Shown: positions 41,701 through 57,978, counted from the stretch's first letter. The stretch: 64,000 nt of DNA from Progne subis subis (GCA_022316685.1 JAKJHU010000153.1:682001-746000); one strand, 5' to 3'. Translations and numbers: made by a program. Notes: generated by a model from the sequence alone, not told the origin.

Positions 41701-44700
41701 CAGGTACCAACAAGGAGCTGAGTTCTGTTCGGCATCTAATATCTCCCATATAACCTCGAGCAGTTCCTTTGTTGTTATTTCTCAGTTTGTCTGTTTGTAA
41801 AAGGGAAAACAGCATTCGGGAACAGCCTTGGGTGGGCAGCAGAGGGGCTGGGATGACGGGATCCACCCAGGCAGGCTGGCCAGCTGGAAGGAAAAGGACT
41901 GGATTCTTGTTTCAGCAGGATGTAACCCAAGCCTGGCCTGCAGAGGGTTAATGTGGTGTTACATCTGTGCTGAGCCTTTAAACCGCCGATGGAAGTATCA
42001 GTGACAGCCGAGCAGCTCAGCTGGGATTTCGGATTCCACTCTCCTTGCTTTGCGTGTAATACTCTTCTCCCTCTGTTCCAGAAATACCCCATTGTCTGGC
42101 AGGGTCTCCTGGCTCTCAAGAACGACACGGCGGCCGTGCAGCTGCACTTTGTGTCTGGGAACAACGTCCTGGCGCACCGGTCGCTGCCGGCGCCCGAGGG
42201 AGGGCCCCCGCTGCGGATCGCGCAGCGCATGCGGCTCGAAGCCTCCCAGCTGGAGGGGGTCGCACGGAGAATGATGGTGAGGGCCCGGCGAGGGGCAGGG
42301 AGGGAGTTTGGGAATCCCTGTGCTCAGAGCCGGGCTGGTCTCGCCGTCTGCGGGGCTGAAAACCGCCAGTGCTCCCAGAAACCTCGGCTTTGTCACGTGG
42401 GCTCCCCAGGGAACGGGCATGGCCCCAGGGCTGCCAGCGCCCAAGGAGCATTTGGACGCCACTCTCAGGGGGGAGTGTTGGGATCCTGGGCATGGCCTGG
42501 AGTTGGACTTGATGATCCCTGTGGATTCCTTCCAGTCCAGGAGATCCCTGTGATCCTGTTTTGGGATTCTGGTATTAACACTGATCCCTTCGACCCAGAG
42601 AGTGTAACACAGATTGCAGGTGACGAGCAGTACCTCTTACACTGAATTTATGGAAAAGACAATAAGAGCTGGGAAACCCTCAGCCCAGGAACAAACTCCT
42701 GCTGGCTTCAGTGGGTCTGAGTTGGGTGGGAAGAGGAATTCAGGTAACCGTGAAAATCCATTTTTAGTCCTTTCCACCGTAGCTGTGCTCTCAGCAAGTG
42801 TTGGCATCACAGAATCCTAGACTAGTTTGGGTTGGAGGGGCCTTAACGCCCATCCCACCCCCTGCCATGGGCAGGGACACTTTCCACTCCCCCTGGTTGC
42901 TCCAGGCCATGTCCAGCCTGGCCTCAGACGCTTCTGGGGATGGGGCAGCCGCAGCTTCTCTTGGGAACAAACTGTAACATCACAGGATTTCAAGCGGGGA
43001 TTTTCCCCCTGGATAGGTGCACAGATTGCTGGAAAACACCCACTCCTCCAGCATTTCCCTGAGCACGTCCTTCCCTCGCAGGTGGAGAGCGATTACTGCC
43101 TGCTGCTGGCCCTGCCCTGCGGCCGGGACCAGGAGGACGTGGTCAGTCAGACGGAGTCGCTCAAGGCCGCGTTCATCAGTTACCTGCAGGCCAAGCAGGC
43201 TGCAGGCATCATCAACGTTCCCAACCCCGGCTCCAACCAGGTACGGGCACAACACCCTGCAGTGCCACAGGGCCACCAAACCAGCCCTGAGGGCACGGGC
43301 AGCTTGGGCTTCTGCTCTGGAGCTGCCTGGGGTTATAGGTCAGACAACTCCCTCGTTTCCATCGCCCATCAAACACGTGGATGGGATCCGTAAATTGTTG
43401 ATGGGATCAATGAAAGTGACCCCAAAACCAAAAAAAAATCCCCAAATGTGTTTGGTGTGTTCCCAGTTCATCATCTTGGGCTGAAAAGCAACTAAATGCA
43501 TTTCCCAGCTCTTTATCTCTGAAGTAGAGTCCTTGTTTTTTCCCCATATCCTGATTTTTCCAAGACAGCTGGTATTTTCTTGCAGAATGCATTTGGTGCT
43601 GTGGAGGTGTATTCCAGGTACGTTGCTGCAGCTGAATGCAATTTAACCTGTGTGTAATTTAATTCTGGGTGTAAAGAGCCCAGAATGAGCAGCCAGCGCT
43701 TGGAGCAACCACTGAAATGATAATTGATGTGAATTTTTCTGCCTTTCCCAGCAAAATCAGTCAGCTCCTTACACCTGTGATGCGGAAAATTTCCCACCTG
43801 GGCAACAAAACCCATGGCTTCTTTTTTTATACAAGATTTAGGATCCTTTAAACACCCAGAACATCACTGAAATGTTTTTAAGCACTTGTAGGTGTGGGTT
43901 GTCTCTGATCCGTGGTTTTTCCCTCCTTGCAGCCTGCCTACGTTCTGCAAATCTTCCCACCCTGCGAGTTCTCGGAAAGCCACCTGTCCCGCCTGGCCCC
44001 AGACCTCCTCGCCAGCATCTCCAACATCTCTCCTCACTTGATGATTGTCATCGCGTCGGTATGAGCTGTTTACCAGTTACTGACTTTTTCTTATTTTAAT
44101 TTTAATTTTTTTTTTTTAATTTTTCCAAGGCCCTGCAGCAAAAAAAAAAAAAAACAAAAAAAAACAACAAACCACAACAGCAACAACGATGACAAAAAAA
44201 AAAAAAAAGCCCACAAAAAAAAAAAAAACAAACCCACACACAAAAAATTTATTTTAAAATTAAACTAATTCAAAAGAAGTAGAGAAGGTTTTGAAACAAA
44301 AAAAAAAATGCTGCCAGAAACCAGCCTCCTGCCCGACCGGCCTCGATCAAACCTTGGATGTTTACATGTTGCTTTAGCTTATGGACAACTGATGCACTCA
44401 GCAGGTGGACTGGGCTTGGGTTCCCGTGCCTCCTTTTTGGGGAAAAAAAACCACACAAAAAAGAAAAAAAAAAAAGGAAAAAAAAAAAAAAAAAGAGAAA
44501 AGGATGGCTTATTTTTTTTAACAAAAAAAAAAAAAAGGAAAAAAAAAAATAAAAAAGAACCTGAACTGCCTTTGCACTAAATTAGTGACTCGGACTTTGC
44601 ACAGTTGGAGACGCTGTGACGTTCTGGATGTCTTGACACACATTGACCGCGCCGTGGACGTTCCGCAGGGACTCTGCTGAGATTTGTGGGTCAAGGAGCA

Positions 44701-45395
44701 TTTCACAGTCATTTTTTTATTTTATTGGTGGTTTTGTCGGGGTTTTTTGGTTTTTTTTGGTTTTGGGGGGTTTTTTTCCTTCTTTTGGGTTTTTTTTGGG
44801 GGGGGAGTTTTATTTTTTCCGGATGTGAACCTTCCTCTTCCTCCACCTGCCCCTGCTGCAGCCGTCTTCTCATCATCTGGGATGTACAGTTTACACTGAA
44901 AAACAAGAGAATACAAAACAAACAACAAAACAAAAGGGAGAGCTTTTTTCCTTCCTGGTGGGATATGCAGAACTCAGTGGGTGTGTGTATATATAAATAT
45001 ATATATAATATATATAAATATATATAATACTGACTTTAAAAAAAAATCAAATCCCCACAACATACATTTTTTTTTAATCTGTGCCAAAAATGTGTTTTCA
45101 GAGAAAAAAAAAATCTTATTTTCATACTCAGACTTTGTATTGTCACTCATTTGTAAGTGCGCTTCATTTAAACATCCCCTCGTCTCATCAGCTGTGGAAG
45201 TGTTATACACTTGTACAAAGACTCTGCCCCGGCCCCCCTCGCCTCCCCTAACAATTAATTAATTTATGGAACTTGGTTGTTTTTTTTTTTGTTGTTGTTG
45301 TTTATTTTTGGTTTATTTTTTTTTCCTCAGCGCAGTTTTGTTTTGTGTGTCCATTGGATTACGAACTTTATTAAAAAATACAAAACACGTCGGTG
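1..45395 (+). CDS. SPEN: SPEN (SHARP/MINT) transcriptional co-repressor, 5'-truncated by the window, 13 exons
   Basis: A very large nuclear RNA-binding co-repressor. In mammals it docks on RBPJ in Notch signalling and on nuclear receptors/SRA RNA, and recruits SMRT/NCoR-HDAC through its C-terminal SPOC domain. Thirteen exons are visible, with matching splice phases: 947-1423, 21398-21558, 22723-22923, 23699-23850, 26352-26477, 27040-27153, 28279-28392, 29927-30027, 32626-40552, 40998-41393, 42082-42276, 43082-43240, 43933-44064. Together they encode about 3,416 residues: an RS/RD-rich segment, RRM2, RRM3, RRM4, the long charged middle, the RBPJ-binding segment and SPOC. RRM1 and the start codon lie upstream of the window. 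The giant exon needs three single-base corrections to stay open (near 32648, 38017-38022 and 39551-39563), probably assembly indels because this is an essential gene. Identification rests on near-identity to vertebrate SPEN across RRM2-4, the RBPJ-binding segment and SPOC. Confidence 0.97.
947..1423 (+). CDS. SPEN: SPEN exon (probably exon 3): RS/RD-rich region between RRM1 and RRM2
   Basis: The acceptor is TGCAG at 942-946 and the donor CAG|GTAGGT at 1424. The exon enters with one base completing a codon, then reads A-S-D-N-R-E-R and continues through HDPRYEPRAREQF, VVHRDIYRDDITREV and an SR/serine-rich tail. It ends in phase 2, and the split codon becomes AGC (Ser) when joined to 21398. The frame without stops matches vertebrate SPEN closely. 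The region is disordered and Arg/Ser-rich, typical of spliceosome-associated or RNA-binding proteins. Confidence 0.93.
2235..2510 (+). repeat. CR1 LINE 3' fragment
   Basis: The sequence has the characteristic CR1 3' end: a run of 'ggccctggcacagggtgcc', 'aggccaggttggacgg', 'tgtccctgcccgtggcagggggtgga', ending in CCTTTCCAACACATTCTAGGATTCTGTGATT. It is 5'-truncated, as usual for CR1, and sense to SPEN. Confidence 0.85.
4970..5190 (+). repeat. Diverged tandem duplication (~110 bp unit)
   Basis: Two adjacent segments share order and wording: 'aatttatttcttaaggatgtttattcagttgtctgatg...ctgg...gttaaatga...ctgtagtgtgtaatgtag', then 'cagtttatttttaagagtgtttatttggttgtctcat...ctgg...gttagatga...ctacagcttgtaatatg'. 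They look like an old two-copy duplication within the intron. Confidence 0.55.
6534..7000. promoter_or_regulatory. Intronic CpG island in SPEN (candidate alternative or antisense promoter)
   Basis: An abrupt GC- and CpG-rich block within otherwise A/T-rich intron. It contains two NotI-like GCGGCCGC motifs, a TAATGGCGGC (YY1-like) motif at 6730-6739, GC boxes such as GGGGCGGGGCC near 6955, and a short tandem repeat (6779-6861). It resembles an unmethylated promoter island. No SPEN exon is recognisable here, so function is inferred from composition only. Confidence 0.6.
6779..6861 (+). repeat. Short tandem repeat, ~21-22 bp unit, about 4 copies
   Basis: Four successive copies of a unit around GGAAAAGCGGGTGTTTCTG start near 6779, 6800, 6822 and 6844, inside the intronic CpG island. 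Copies differ by one to three bases. Confidence 0.7.
7016..7053 (+). repeat. (AAT)n microsatellite followed by poly-C
   Basis: About six AAT/TAA repeats are followed by a run of about 12 C at the downstream edge of the CpG island. The purine/pyrimidine asymmetry makes this a likely polymorphic site. Confidence 0.75.
9325..9395. promoter_or_regulatory. Small CpG-dense patch with CRE-like palindrome
   Basis: About 11 CpGs lie in 70 bp, in a CpG-poor intron. The patch includes the perfect palindrome GCGACGTCGC (9375-9384), with a GACGTC core like a CREB/ATF half-site pair, and an overlapping NruI-type TCGCGA. The significance is inferred only. Confidence 0.35.
11742..11806 (+). repeat. Long poly-T / pyrimidine tract
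   Basis: An uninterrupted run of about 37 T (11742-11779) is followed by C/T-rich sequence and a C run. This may be the reverse-strand A-tail of a retroposed sequence, but no body is recognisable downstream. The exact length is likely unreliable in the assembly. Confidence 0.8.
15300..15395 (+). repeat. CR1 LINE 3' tail fragment
   Basis: It contains CCTGTGGCAGGGGTGTTGGAA, then GGTCTCTTCCAGTCCCCTTCTGGGGTTCTGTGATTC, the typical 3' terminus of an avian CR1, in sense orientation. Confidence 0.75.
16476..16660 (-). repeat. CR1 LINE 3' fragment, antisense
   Basis: It begins with the reverse complement of the CR1 terminal octamer repeats (AGAATCATAGAATGATAGAATCATGG) and continues with GGTTTGGGTTGGAAGGGACCTTAAAGCTCAT and the complementary 'gggctgggacacctttcactgcttcaggtggctcc' body. 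Confidence 0.88.
17255..17300 (+). repeat. CR1 tail remnant
   Basis: A short stretch, TGATCATCCTTGTGAGTCCCTTCCAACACAGGGTATTCCATGATTCC, resembles the last ~45 bases of CR1. Confidence 0.5.
17390..17512 (+). repeat. AT-rich imperfect direct duplication
   Basis: Two consecutive ~60-bp blocks follow the same wording: 'aatttaatcttgattaatgg...atagatacatagataaata' and 'agattttatcatgattgatg...aatggatacataaata'. This is a local duplication of no evident function. Confidence 0.5.
20765..20880 (-). repeat. CR1 LINE 3' fragment, antisense
   Basis: TCATAGAGAATTCTAGGATGAGC is followed by CTGGAAGGGATCTTAAAGATCATCTTGTTCCACC and 'ggcagggacatggacatccc'. This is the reverse complement of a CR1 3' end. Confidence 0.75.
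21398..21558 (+). CDS. SPEN: SPEN exon: Ser-rich linker and start of RRM2
   Basis: The acceptor is TTCCCAG (21391-21397) and the donor ACAG|GTAAAT. The first base completes AGC from 1422-1423. It encodes a serine run, SPARSVQS, LEKDEPRKSFGIKVQNLPVRST, where IKVQNL is the RNP2 strand of RRM2. It ends in phase 1. Confidence 0.94.
21559..22722 (+). other. SPEN intron (1.2 kb), no gene
   Basis: Ordinary intron sequence. No exon, CR1 or structured element was recognised between donor GTAAAT and acceptor GGTTTAG. Confidence 0.7.
22723..22923 (+). CDS. SPEN: SPEN exon: core of RRM2
   Basis: The acceptor is GGTTTAG and the donor CCAG|GTAAGG. It encodes DTSLKDGLFHEFKKYGKVTSVQ, then EERYGLVFFRQQEDQEKAL (RNP1 strand RYGLVFF) and GKLFFGMQIEVTAWIGP. 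Phases are 1 in and 1 out. Nearly identical to the mammalian RRM2. Confidence 0.96.
23699..23850 (+). CDS. SPEN: SPEN exon: RRM2-RRM3 linker and first half of RRM3
   Basis: The acceptor is TCCTAG and the donor GTG|GTATGT. It encodes ETESENEFRPLDERIDEF and then TRTLFIGNLEKTTTYHDL (RNP2 LFIGNL) and NIFQRFGGIV. It ends in phase 0. The Gly in FGGIV is Glu in the human protein as I remember it, a single substitution. Confidence 0.95.
23851..26351 (+). other. SPEN intron (2.5 kb)
   Basis: It contains one CR1 3' fragment (24465-24745) and otherwise ordinary sequence. No exon is visible. Confidence 0.7.
24465..24745 (+). repeat. CR1 LINE 3' fragment
   Basis: A well-preserved CR1 3' end: 'gatattgggaagaaattcttccctgtgagggtggggaggccctggcacagg', 'ggccaggttggatggg', 'tgtccctgcccatggcagaggg', ending in CCCTTCCAACCCAAACCATTC plus a terminal repeat ATTCTGTGATTCC. 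Confidence 0.92.
26352..26477 (+). CDS. SPEN: SPEN exon: second half of RRM3
   Basis: The acceptor is GTCCCCAG and the donor CAAG|GTAAAG. Its 42 codons are in phase 0 at both ends: DIDIKKVNGVPQYAFLQYCD (RNP1 PQYAFLQY), then CKAIKKMDGEYLGNNRLK. Confidence 0.96.
26478..27039 (+). other. SPEN intron, no gene
   Basis: Ordinary intron of 562 bp. No repeat or exon was recognised. Confidence 0.7.
27040..27153 (+). CDS. SPEN: SPEN exon: first half of RRM4
   Basis: The acceptor is TGTCCAG and the donor AAG|GTAGGT. Its 38 codons: LGFGKSMPTNCVWLDGL (RNP2 VWLDGL), then DQYLTRHFCRYGPVVK. Phase 0 at both ends. Confidence 0.96.
27154..28278 (+). other. SPEN intron with a perfect hairpin
   Basis: A 1.1-kb A/T-rich intron. 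A 16-bp perfect inverted repeat lies at 27426-27470 and is listed separately. A run of A (27964-27977) precedes more A-rich sequence. No exon. Confidence 0.7.
27426..27470. repeat. Perfect 16-bp inverted repeat with 13-nt loop
   Basis: The left arm GTCTAATTATGTAATT (27426-27441) and right arm AATTACATAATTAGAC (27455-27470) are exact reverse complements, separated by ACTCATACTTGTG. The RNA of either strand could fold into an uninterrupted 16-bp stem. Possible origins are a small DNA-transposon remnant or a chance AT-rich palindrome. Confidence 0.85.
28279..28392 (+). CDS. SPEN: SPEN exon: second half of RRM4
   Basis: The acceptor is TTTTACAG and the donor TTAAG|GTGTGC. Its 38 codons: VVFDRLKGMALVLYNEIEY (RNP1 KGMALVLY), then VKETKGRKIGGNKIK. 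Phase 0 at both ends. Confidence 0.96.
28393..29926 (+). other. SPEN intron (1.5 kb)
   Basis: It contains a short antisense CR1 remnant near 28832-28905. Otherwise ordinary sequence. Confidence 0.7.
28832..28905 (-). repeat. CR1 tail remnant, antisense
   Basis: CATGGAATCACGGTATAGTTTGATTTGGAAAAGACCTTAAAGATTG is a diverged reverse complement of the CR1 3' end. Confidence 0.55.
29927..30027 (+). CDS. SPEN: SPEN exon: end of RRM4, ending at a GC splice donor
   Basis: The acceptor is TTTTCAG. It encodes VDFANRESQLAFYHSMEKTG, QDIRDFYEMLAER and a split Arg codon. The exon must end in phase 2, and the only donor that fits is AGAAG|GCATGT at 30028, a GC donor. The nearby GT at 30032 would give the wrong phase and add His. 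Joining to 32626 yields AERRDERRGSY, which matches the vertebrate protein. Confidence 0.9.
30028..32625 (+). other. SPEN GC-AG intron (2.6 kb)
   Basis: This intron starts with GC and ends with TTTAGCAG, a tandem NAGNAG acceptor. It contains an antisense CR1 fragment (31588-31878) and an A run at 31392-31410. No exon is visible. Short ORFs, including the one running into 32626, have no coding support. Confidence 0.75.
31588..31878 (-). repeat. CR1 LINE fragment, antisense (different subfamily)
   Basis: It opens with TCCTAGAATCATTTAGGTTGGAAGAGACCTCCAAGGTCATCGAGTCC and continues through 'cctccagggatggggactcc', 'ggggaaattcctcctgatgtccaac' and 'tgaggctgtttcctcttgtcctgtc'. This is the reverse complement of a long CR1 3' portion. 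Confidence 0.9.
32626..40552 (+). CDS. SPEN: SPEN giant exon (middle region, RID and RBPJ-binding segment), three apparent frameshifts
   Basis: A single 7.9-kb exon, corresponding to the giant exon of mammals. It reads in frame 2 (gac at 32627) to ~32647, frame 0 (32649-38030), frame 1 (~38020-39562), then frame 2 (39563-40552). Removing one base at each junction gives 2,641 codons in phase with both neighbours. Contents in order: RDERRGSY-EYAPDRTYYE; Tyr/Asp-rich segment; (RE)n run near 32875; SR/SP-rich segment; Lys/Glu-rich coiled segments; conserved blocks such as NKFYSFALDKTITPDTKALL (~35090) and QELFASRFLHSSIFEQDS (~35375); receptor-interaction region; and the RBPJ-binding segment NTSEGVVLLSYSGQKTEG (38989-39042). 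The exon ends CTCAG|GTGAGA. The Val/Asn-rich repeat present in human SPEN just before the RBPJ segment is absent here (near 38870). Confidence 0.93.
32648..32648 (+). other. SPEN: Apparent +1 frameshift in SPEN (site 1)
   Basis: Upstream, frame 2 reads R-D-E-R-R-G-S-Y. Downstream, frame 0 reads E-Y-A-P-D-R-T-Y-Y-E. The sequence TACTGAATAT carries one extra base (T at 32648 or an equivalent); without it the codons run TAC GAA TAT. Uncorrected, a TGA stop follows immediately. Confidence 0.75.
38011..38030 (+). other. SPEN: Apparent +1 frameshift in SPEN (site 2), C homopolymer
   Basis: The 1,840-codon frame-0 ORF ends at 38030 just after a C6 run (38017-38022). With five C the reading is I-T-P-D-S-E-I-K-T, joining directly to the downstream frame, which stays open to 39564. 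A one-base homopolymer error or indel is the simplest explanation. Confidence 0.85.
38989..39120 (+). other. SPEN: SPEN RBPJ-interaction segment
   Basis: It encodes NTSEGVVLLSYSGQKTEG, then PQRISAKISQIPPAS and VDIEFQQSVSKS. In mammals this segment of SHARP adds beta-strands to RBPJ and competes with the Notch intracellular domain. The key hydrophobic stretches (VVLLSYSG and ISAKISQI) are fully kept, so Notch co-repression is probably conserved. Confidence 0.85.
39551..39564 (+). other. SPEN: Apparent +1 frameshift in SPEN (site 3)
   Basis: Frame 1 reads S-S-G-P-S-T-P-T and stops at 39562-39564. Frame 2 from 39563 reads D-R-A-I-S-H-L-G-V-T-K, matching the vertebrate continuation after SGPS-P. 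One extra base within ACCCCGACCTGA explains both. Confidence 0.8.
40553..40997 (+). other. SPEN intron (445 bp)
   Basis: Ordinary intron between donor GTGAGA and acceptor TTCCCAG. ORF read-through from the preceding exon into 40852 is not coding. Confidence 0.8.
40998..41393 (+). CDS. SPEN: SPEN exon: proline/glutamine-rich pre-SPOC region
   Basis: The acceptor is TTCCCAG and the donor GACA|GTGAGT. Its 132 codons read GLPEGEHSHPSQPVRSKTPQ through SFLC-free, P/Q/H-rich sequence to PSPHPVSQRPVDMVQLLT, the entry to the SPOC domain. Phase 0 at both ends. The terminal Thr is Lys in human SPEN. Confidence 0.92.
41394..42081 (+). other. SPEN intron (688 bp), no gene
   Basis: Ordinary intron with no recognised repeat. 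It is closed by TCTGTTCCAG. Confidence 0.75.
42082..42276 (+). CDS. SPEN: SPEN exon: SPOC domain, first part
   Basis: Its 65 codons read KYPIVWQGLLALKNDTAAVQ, LHFVSGNNVLAHRSLP and GGPPLRIAQRMRLEASQLEG, ending VARRMM. SPOC is the domain that binds phosphorylated SMRT/NCoR tails. The basic-patch residues (first Lys, and the Arg residues of LRIAQRMRLE) are present. The donor is ATG|GTGAGG. Confidence 0.96.
42480..42560 (+). repeat. CR1 3' tail fragment
   Basis: GGATCCTGGGCATGGCCTGGAGTTGGACTTGATGATCCCTGTGGATTCCTTCCAGTCCAGG followed by TCCCTGTGATCC resembles the last ~80 bases of CR1. Confidence 0.65.
42806..42965 (-). repeat. CR1 LINE 3' fragment, antisense
   Basis: It starts CATCACAGAATCCTAGACTAGTTTGGGTTGGAGGGGCCTTAA and continues 'ccatgggcagggacactttccac' and 'tccaggccatgtccagcctggcctc', a clear reverse-complement CR1 3' end. 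Confidence 0.9.
43082..43240 (+). CDS. SPEN: SPEN exon: SPOC domain, middle
   Basis: Its 53 codons read VESDYCLLLALPCGRDQEDV, VSQTESLKAAFISYLQAKQA and AGIINVPNPGSNQ. The acceptor is CCTCGCAG and the donor CCAG|GTACGG. Phase 0 at both ends and almost identical to mammals. Confidence 0.97.
43241..43932 (+). other. SPEN last intron (692 bp)
   Basis: Ordinary A/T-rich intron with no recognised repeat. It is closed by CTCCTTGCAG. Confidence 0.75.
43933..44064 (+). CDS. SPEN: SPEN last coding exon: end of SPOC, stop
   Basis: It encodes PAYVLQIFPPCEFSESHLSR, LAPDLLASISNISPHLMIVI and ASV, then TGA at 44062-44064. This is the invariant SPEN C-terminus. Confidence 0.97.
   Translation, partial: PAYVLQIFPPCEFSESHLSRLAPDLLASISNISPHLMIVIASV
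44985..45030 (+). repeat. (TA)n-rich palindromic tract in SPEN 3'UTR
   Basis: It follows TGTGTGTG with alternating TATATATAAATATATATATAAT-type units arranged nearly symmetrically. It can form a long AU hairpin in the mRNA. Confidence 0.75.
45370..45375 (+). promoter_or_regulatory. SPEN: SPEN polyadenylation signal (ATTAAA)
   Basis: ATTAAA occurs in TTACGAACTTTATTAAAAAATAC, followed within 25 nt by CA and GT/G-rich sequence typical of a cleavage site. No AATAAA is nearer. Confidence 0.65.
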
Positions 45396-46194
45396 CCTTG
45401 ACTCCGTCCCTCGGTGTGGGAAGGGGGAGCGGGGAAGGGGAGATTTGGGGGCTGCCAGGGAGGGGTCAACCCCCTCCCCGTTAGAAACAACCAAAAACAA
45501 AGGTCATTTAATCACACTAAACCAAATTTCTCTTGATTTTCCCTCCTGTGTCATAAGTACTTGTGAAAACTAAAATTGCAGGGTTTGCCCCCACTTCTAA
45601 TTTCACCGTGCATCAACTCCTCACTGACGCTTATCCCTGGATTACTGATGTTCATCATCCTTTTGAACTGTAAGAGCCAGACTTGATGTTTTTTACTGCT
45701 TTTCCACCCAAATCCCTGCCAGGTGCAAGTGGAAGTCTATAATCAAGGCTGGTGTAAATGGGTTTAAATCAAGCAGATGTGCTTAAAAAGGAGGGCAGAG
45801 TTTCGGGGTTGGCCTCCAAAAGCAGGAGAGACCCTCACCCTGCACCTGAGGGTGGGGGGCAGGACAGAGCCTGTTTTGGGGTAAAACCTGGACAAAAAGG
45901 TGCTGCTGGTACCCCAGGATGGAGGTGGCTGCTGGGAGCATGGCCAGGGACACCCCAGGGTGACCCCCAAGTCCCACTGGGCAGGGGGGGTCAGAGTGGG
46001 TCTTGGATTTGCCCAGGGAGGTGGGAGTGAGGTGGGACTGATGGACAGACCTCGGACACGGATGGGGCTTGGACGGACACGAGGATTACCAGGGCAGAGG
46101 GAAAGTCTGATCCTGCTGGTTTTGGAGTGGGGCCTTTGGGGTAAAAAGGCGTTTTCAGGGTGTGCAAGGGCTGGGGGGCTGGAGGGAACTTTCT

Positions 46195-47240
46195 GTGTGT
46201 CGGCCAGGTGTGAGCTGTCCATGTGTCCAGGTGTCTGCAATGTCCATCCACCCAGCTGGACCTGTTCATCCATCCCGGCCCGTGCTTTTCACCCACCCAG
46301 TTCATGGATCTGTCAGATGGCCGGGACAGCTGGACAGCTGGACACTGGATATCCAGCTGAGCACAGGGGCATTGTACATCCATCTGGACACACAGACATG
46401 GACGGACTGGATGGATGGACGGACATCCAGCTGAACAAATGTATTTCCATCTGGACAGTTGGACATTCTCATGCCCAGCATTTTTTTTGCCCCAAAGGCC
46501 CCTCTTGAAAAGCAGCAATTTCACACCCCTGCCCCACAGCCCCATGTCCATCTGTCCGGGCCCATCCCTGTGTCCATCTCCCAGACCAGGCTCTGAAAAT
46601 GGGGGAAGGGTCTGGCCCAATCCCGACTCCAGATCCATGGAAAGTGGGGAATGGGGTGGGGCAGGGGTGTGAAATCGCTGGTTTTGGAGAAGGGCCTTGG
46701 AGGGGGGGGGGGGGGAAAAAAAAAAAAAAAAAAAGCATTTTTGGGGCACCCATGGGTAGAGGAAGAAATTGTCTGTCCATCTGTCTAGCTGCATGTACAA
46801 TGTCCACGTGTCCAGCTGGATGTACAGTCGTCTGTCTGACTGGACATGCAGTGGTCCCTCTGTCTGGCTGTGAATGTAACCAGCTGTGTGTCCATCCACA
46901 GAACGGGACATATCCCTGTGTCTGTCTGTCCTACTGTCTGTGTCCATCCCTCCTTCCATCTGTCTGTCAGTCTGTCCAGCCATTTCCAGCTGAACAGCCA
47001 ACCATCCACAGCCCTGTCCATGTGTCCGGCTGCACAGCACAGCCTGTCCTGAATCCTTCAACCCCTCCAGGCTGGGGAGCAGGGATGGGGACAGATGGAC
47101 ACATGGATGGACAGACTGATGTCCAGGGATCCAAATGGACCTAAAACTGTGTCCAGCCCGAAGGTGACCTGGCCATGTGTCTGTACCACTGTCCAACCAT
47201 CCACGGAGCTTTCCATGTGTCCTGCTGGACCTGCAGCCGT
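46195..47240. repeat. Degenerate minisatellite, GTCCAGCTGGAC / CCATCTGTCTGTCC words
   Basis: Many imperfect reiterations of ~10-24-bp words occur: 'tgtccatctgtctgtcc', 'cagctggacacacaga' and 'gtccagctggac', several palindromic. They occupy about 1 kb, with a spacer at 46478-46748 carrying an imperfect inverted repeat. The array is not regular enough to assign one unit length. Confidence 0.75.
46478..46748. repeat. Imperfect inverted repeat with G/A homopolymer inside the spacer repeat
   Basis: The left arm 46478-46545 (GCATTTTTTTTGCCCCAAAGGCCCC...AGCAATTTCACACCCCTGCCCCA) matches the reverse complement of 46655-46748 (TGGGGCAGGGGTGTGAAATCGCTGGTTTTGGAG...GCATTTTTGGGGC). The right arm is interrupted by about 14 G and 20 A. 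Confidence 0.65.
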
Positions 47241-47869
47241 CTCTGTGTCTGTCTGTCCTGGCTGAATGGGTCCCTGTTGCTGTGTCTGCCCTGGGGAGCT
47301 GGGCGGCTCTGAGGGGACAGAGCAGGGCATGAGCGTCCAGCTGGACACACGGACGAGTACTGTTTGGGGCTCCTGCCCCTCCTGTCTGTGGGGGTCCTGC
47401 AGACTCCCAGCCCCAGCAGAGGGGGACGAGGCTGAAGCCCCCCGGGTCAGGGACAGACAGGGAGGGACACATGGCCCCTGAGACCCCCAGCCCCCCGCCC
47501 AGCTGCAGGGCCCTCGTGGGTGTGCCCAGATGAGCCTCCAGACCCTGGGGCTTCCACCCCCGCCTCCATCCAGCAGCACCTTTTCTCCTGTTTTTACCCC
47601 CAAACAGGGGCAGCTTCCCTGCCTCCACACCCCCCTCCCTCGGTGGGGGTCAGCAGGTGAGGGTCTTCTTGGGCTCTACACCAAAAATCCCCATCGGCTG
47701 TTCTGGGTGGGGTTGAAAACCTTAAACCACCGCTTTTATCCTTTATCAACTCATTTATCCCGGCTTTTATCACATCACACTCTCATCACACTTCACTAGG
47801 CTCCAGCTCTGCAGGAGCTCCACAACACCCCCGGGGATGGGAACCCGCAGCATCCCCCCTCCCCGAGCA

Positions 47870-57950
<10,081 letters not shown>

Positions 57951-57966
57951 CGCCCAGTGGCGTCAC

Positions 57967-57978
57967 TGCGCATGCGCG
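57967..57978. promoter_or_regulatory. NRF1-type site upstream of ZBTB17
   Basis: TGCGCATGCGCG matches the palindromic NRF1 consensus (YGCGCAYGCGCR), about 20-30 bp upstream of the inferred ZBTB17 transcription start. Confidence 0.7.

Larger units (their letters stand above)
42277..43081 (+). other. SPEN intron with two CR1 fragments
   Basis: An 805-bp intron. It contains a sense CR1 tail (42480-42560) and an antisense CR1 3' fragment (42806-42965). Confidence 0.75.
44065..45395 (+). other. SPEN: SPEN 3'UTR
   Basis: About 1.3 kb, extremely homopolymer-rich: A-rich blocks with CAACAA/ACAACAGC interruptions (44135-44245, 44450-44560), T/G-rich blocks (44715-44815) and an AU palindromic stretch (44985-45030). 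It contains no ORF of coding character. Its end is placed ~20 nt after an ATTAAA signal. Confidence 0.8.
45396..47869. other. Intergenic spacer between convergent SPEN and ZBTB17
   Basis: A 2.5-kb tail-to-tail spacer with no gene recognised. It is largely occupied by a degenerate repeat rich in GTCCAGCTGGAC and TCCATCTGTCC words (46195-47240), plus a G/A homopolymer (46702-46735). Long ORFs on both strands here result from the repeat. Confidence 0.75.

Noticed and set aside
45991..47628. A 545-codon minus-strand ORF and overlapping plus-strand ORFs
   Set aside because: They lie within the CAGCTGGAC/CATCTGTCC repeat, translate to repetitive Trp/Thr/Asp-rich sequence and exist in several frames at once, which indicates repeat-driven absence of stops, not a gene.
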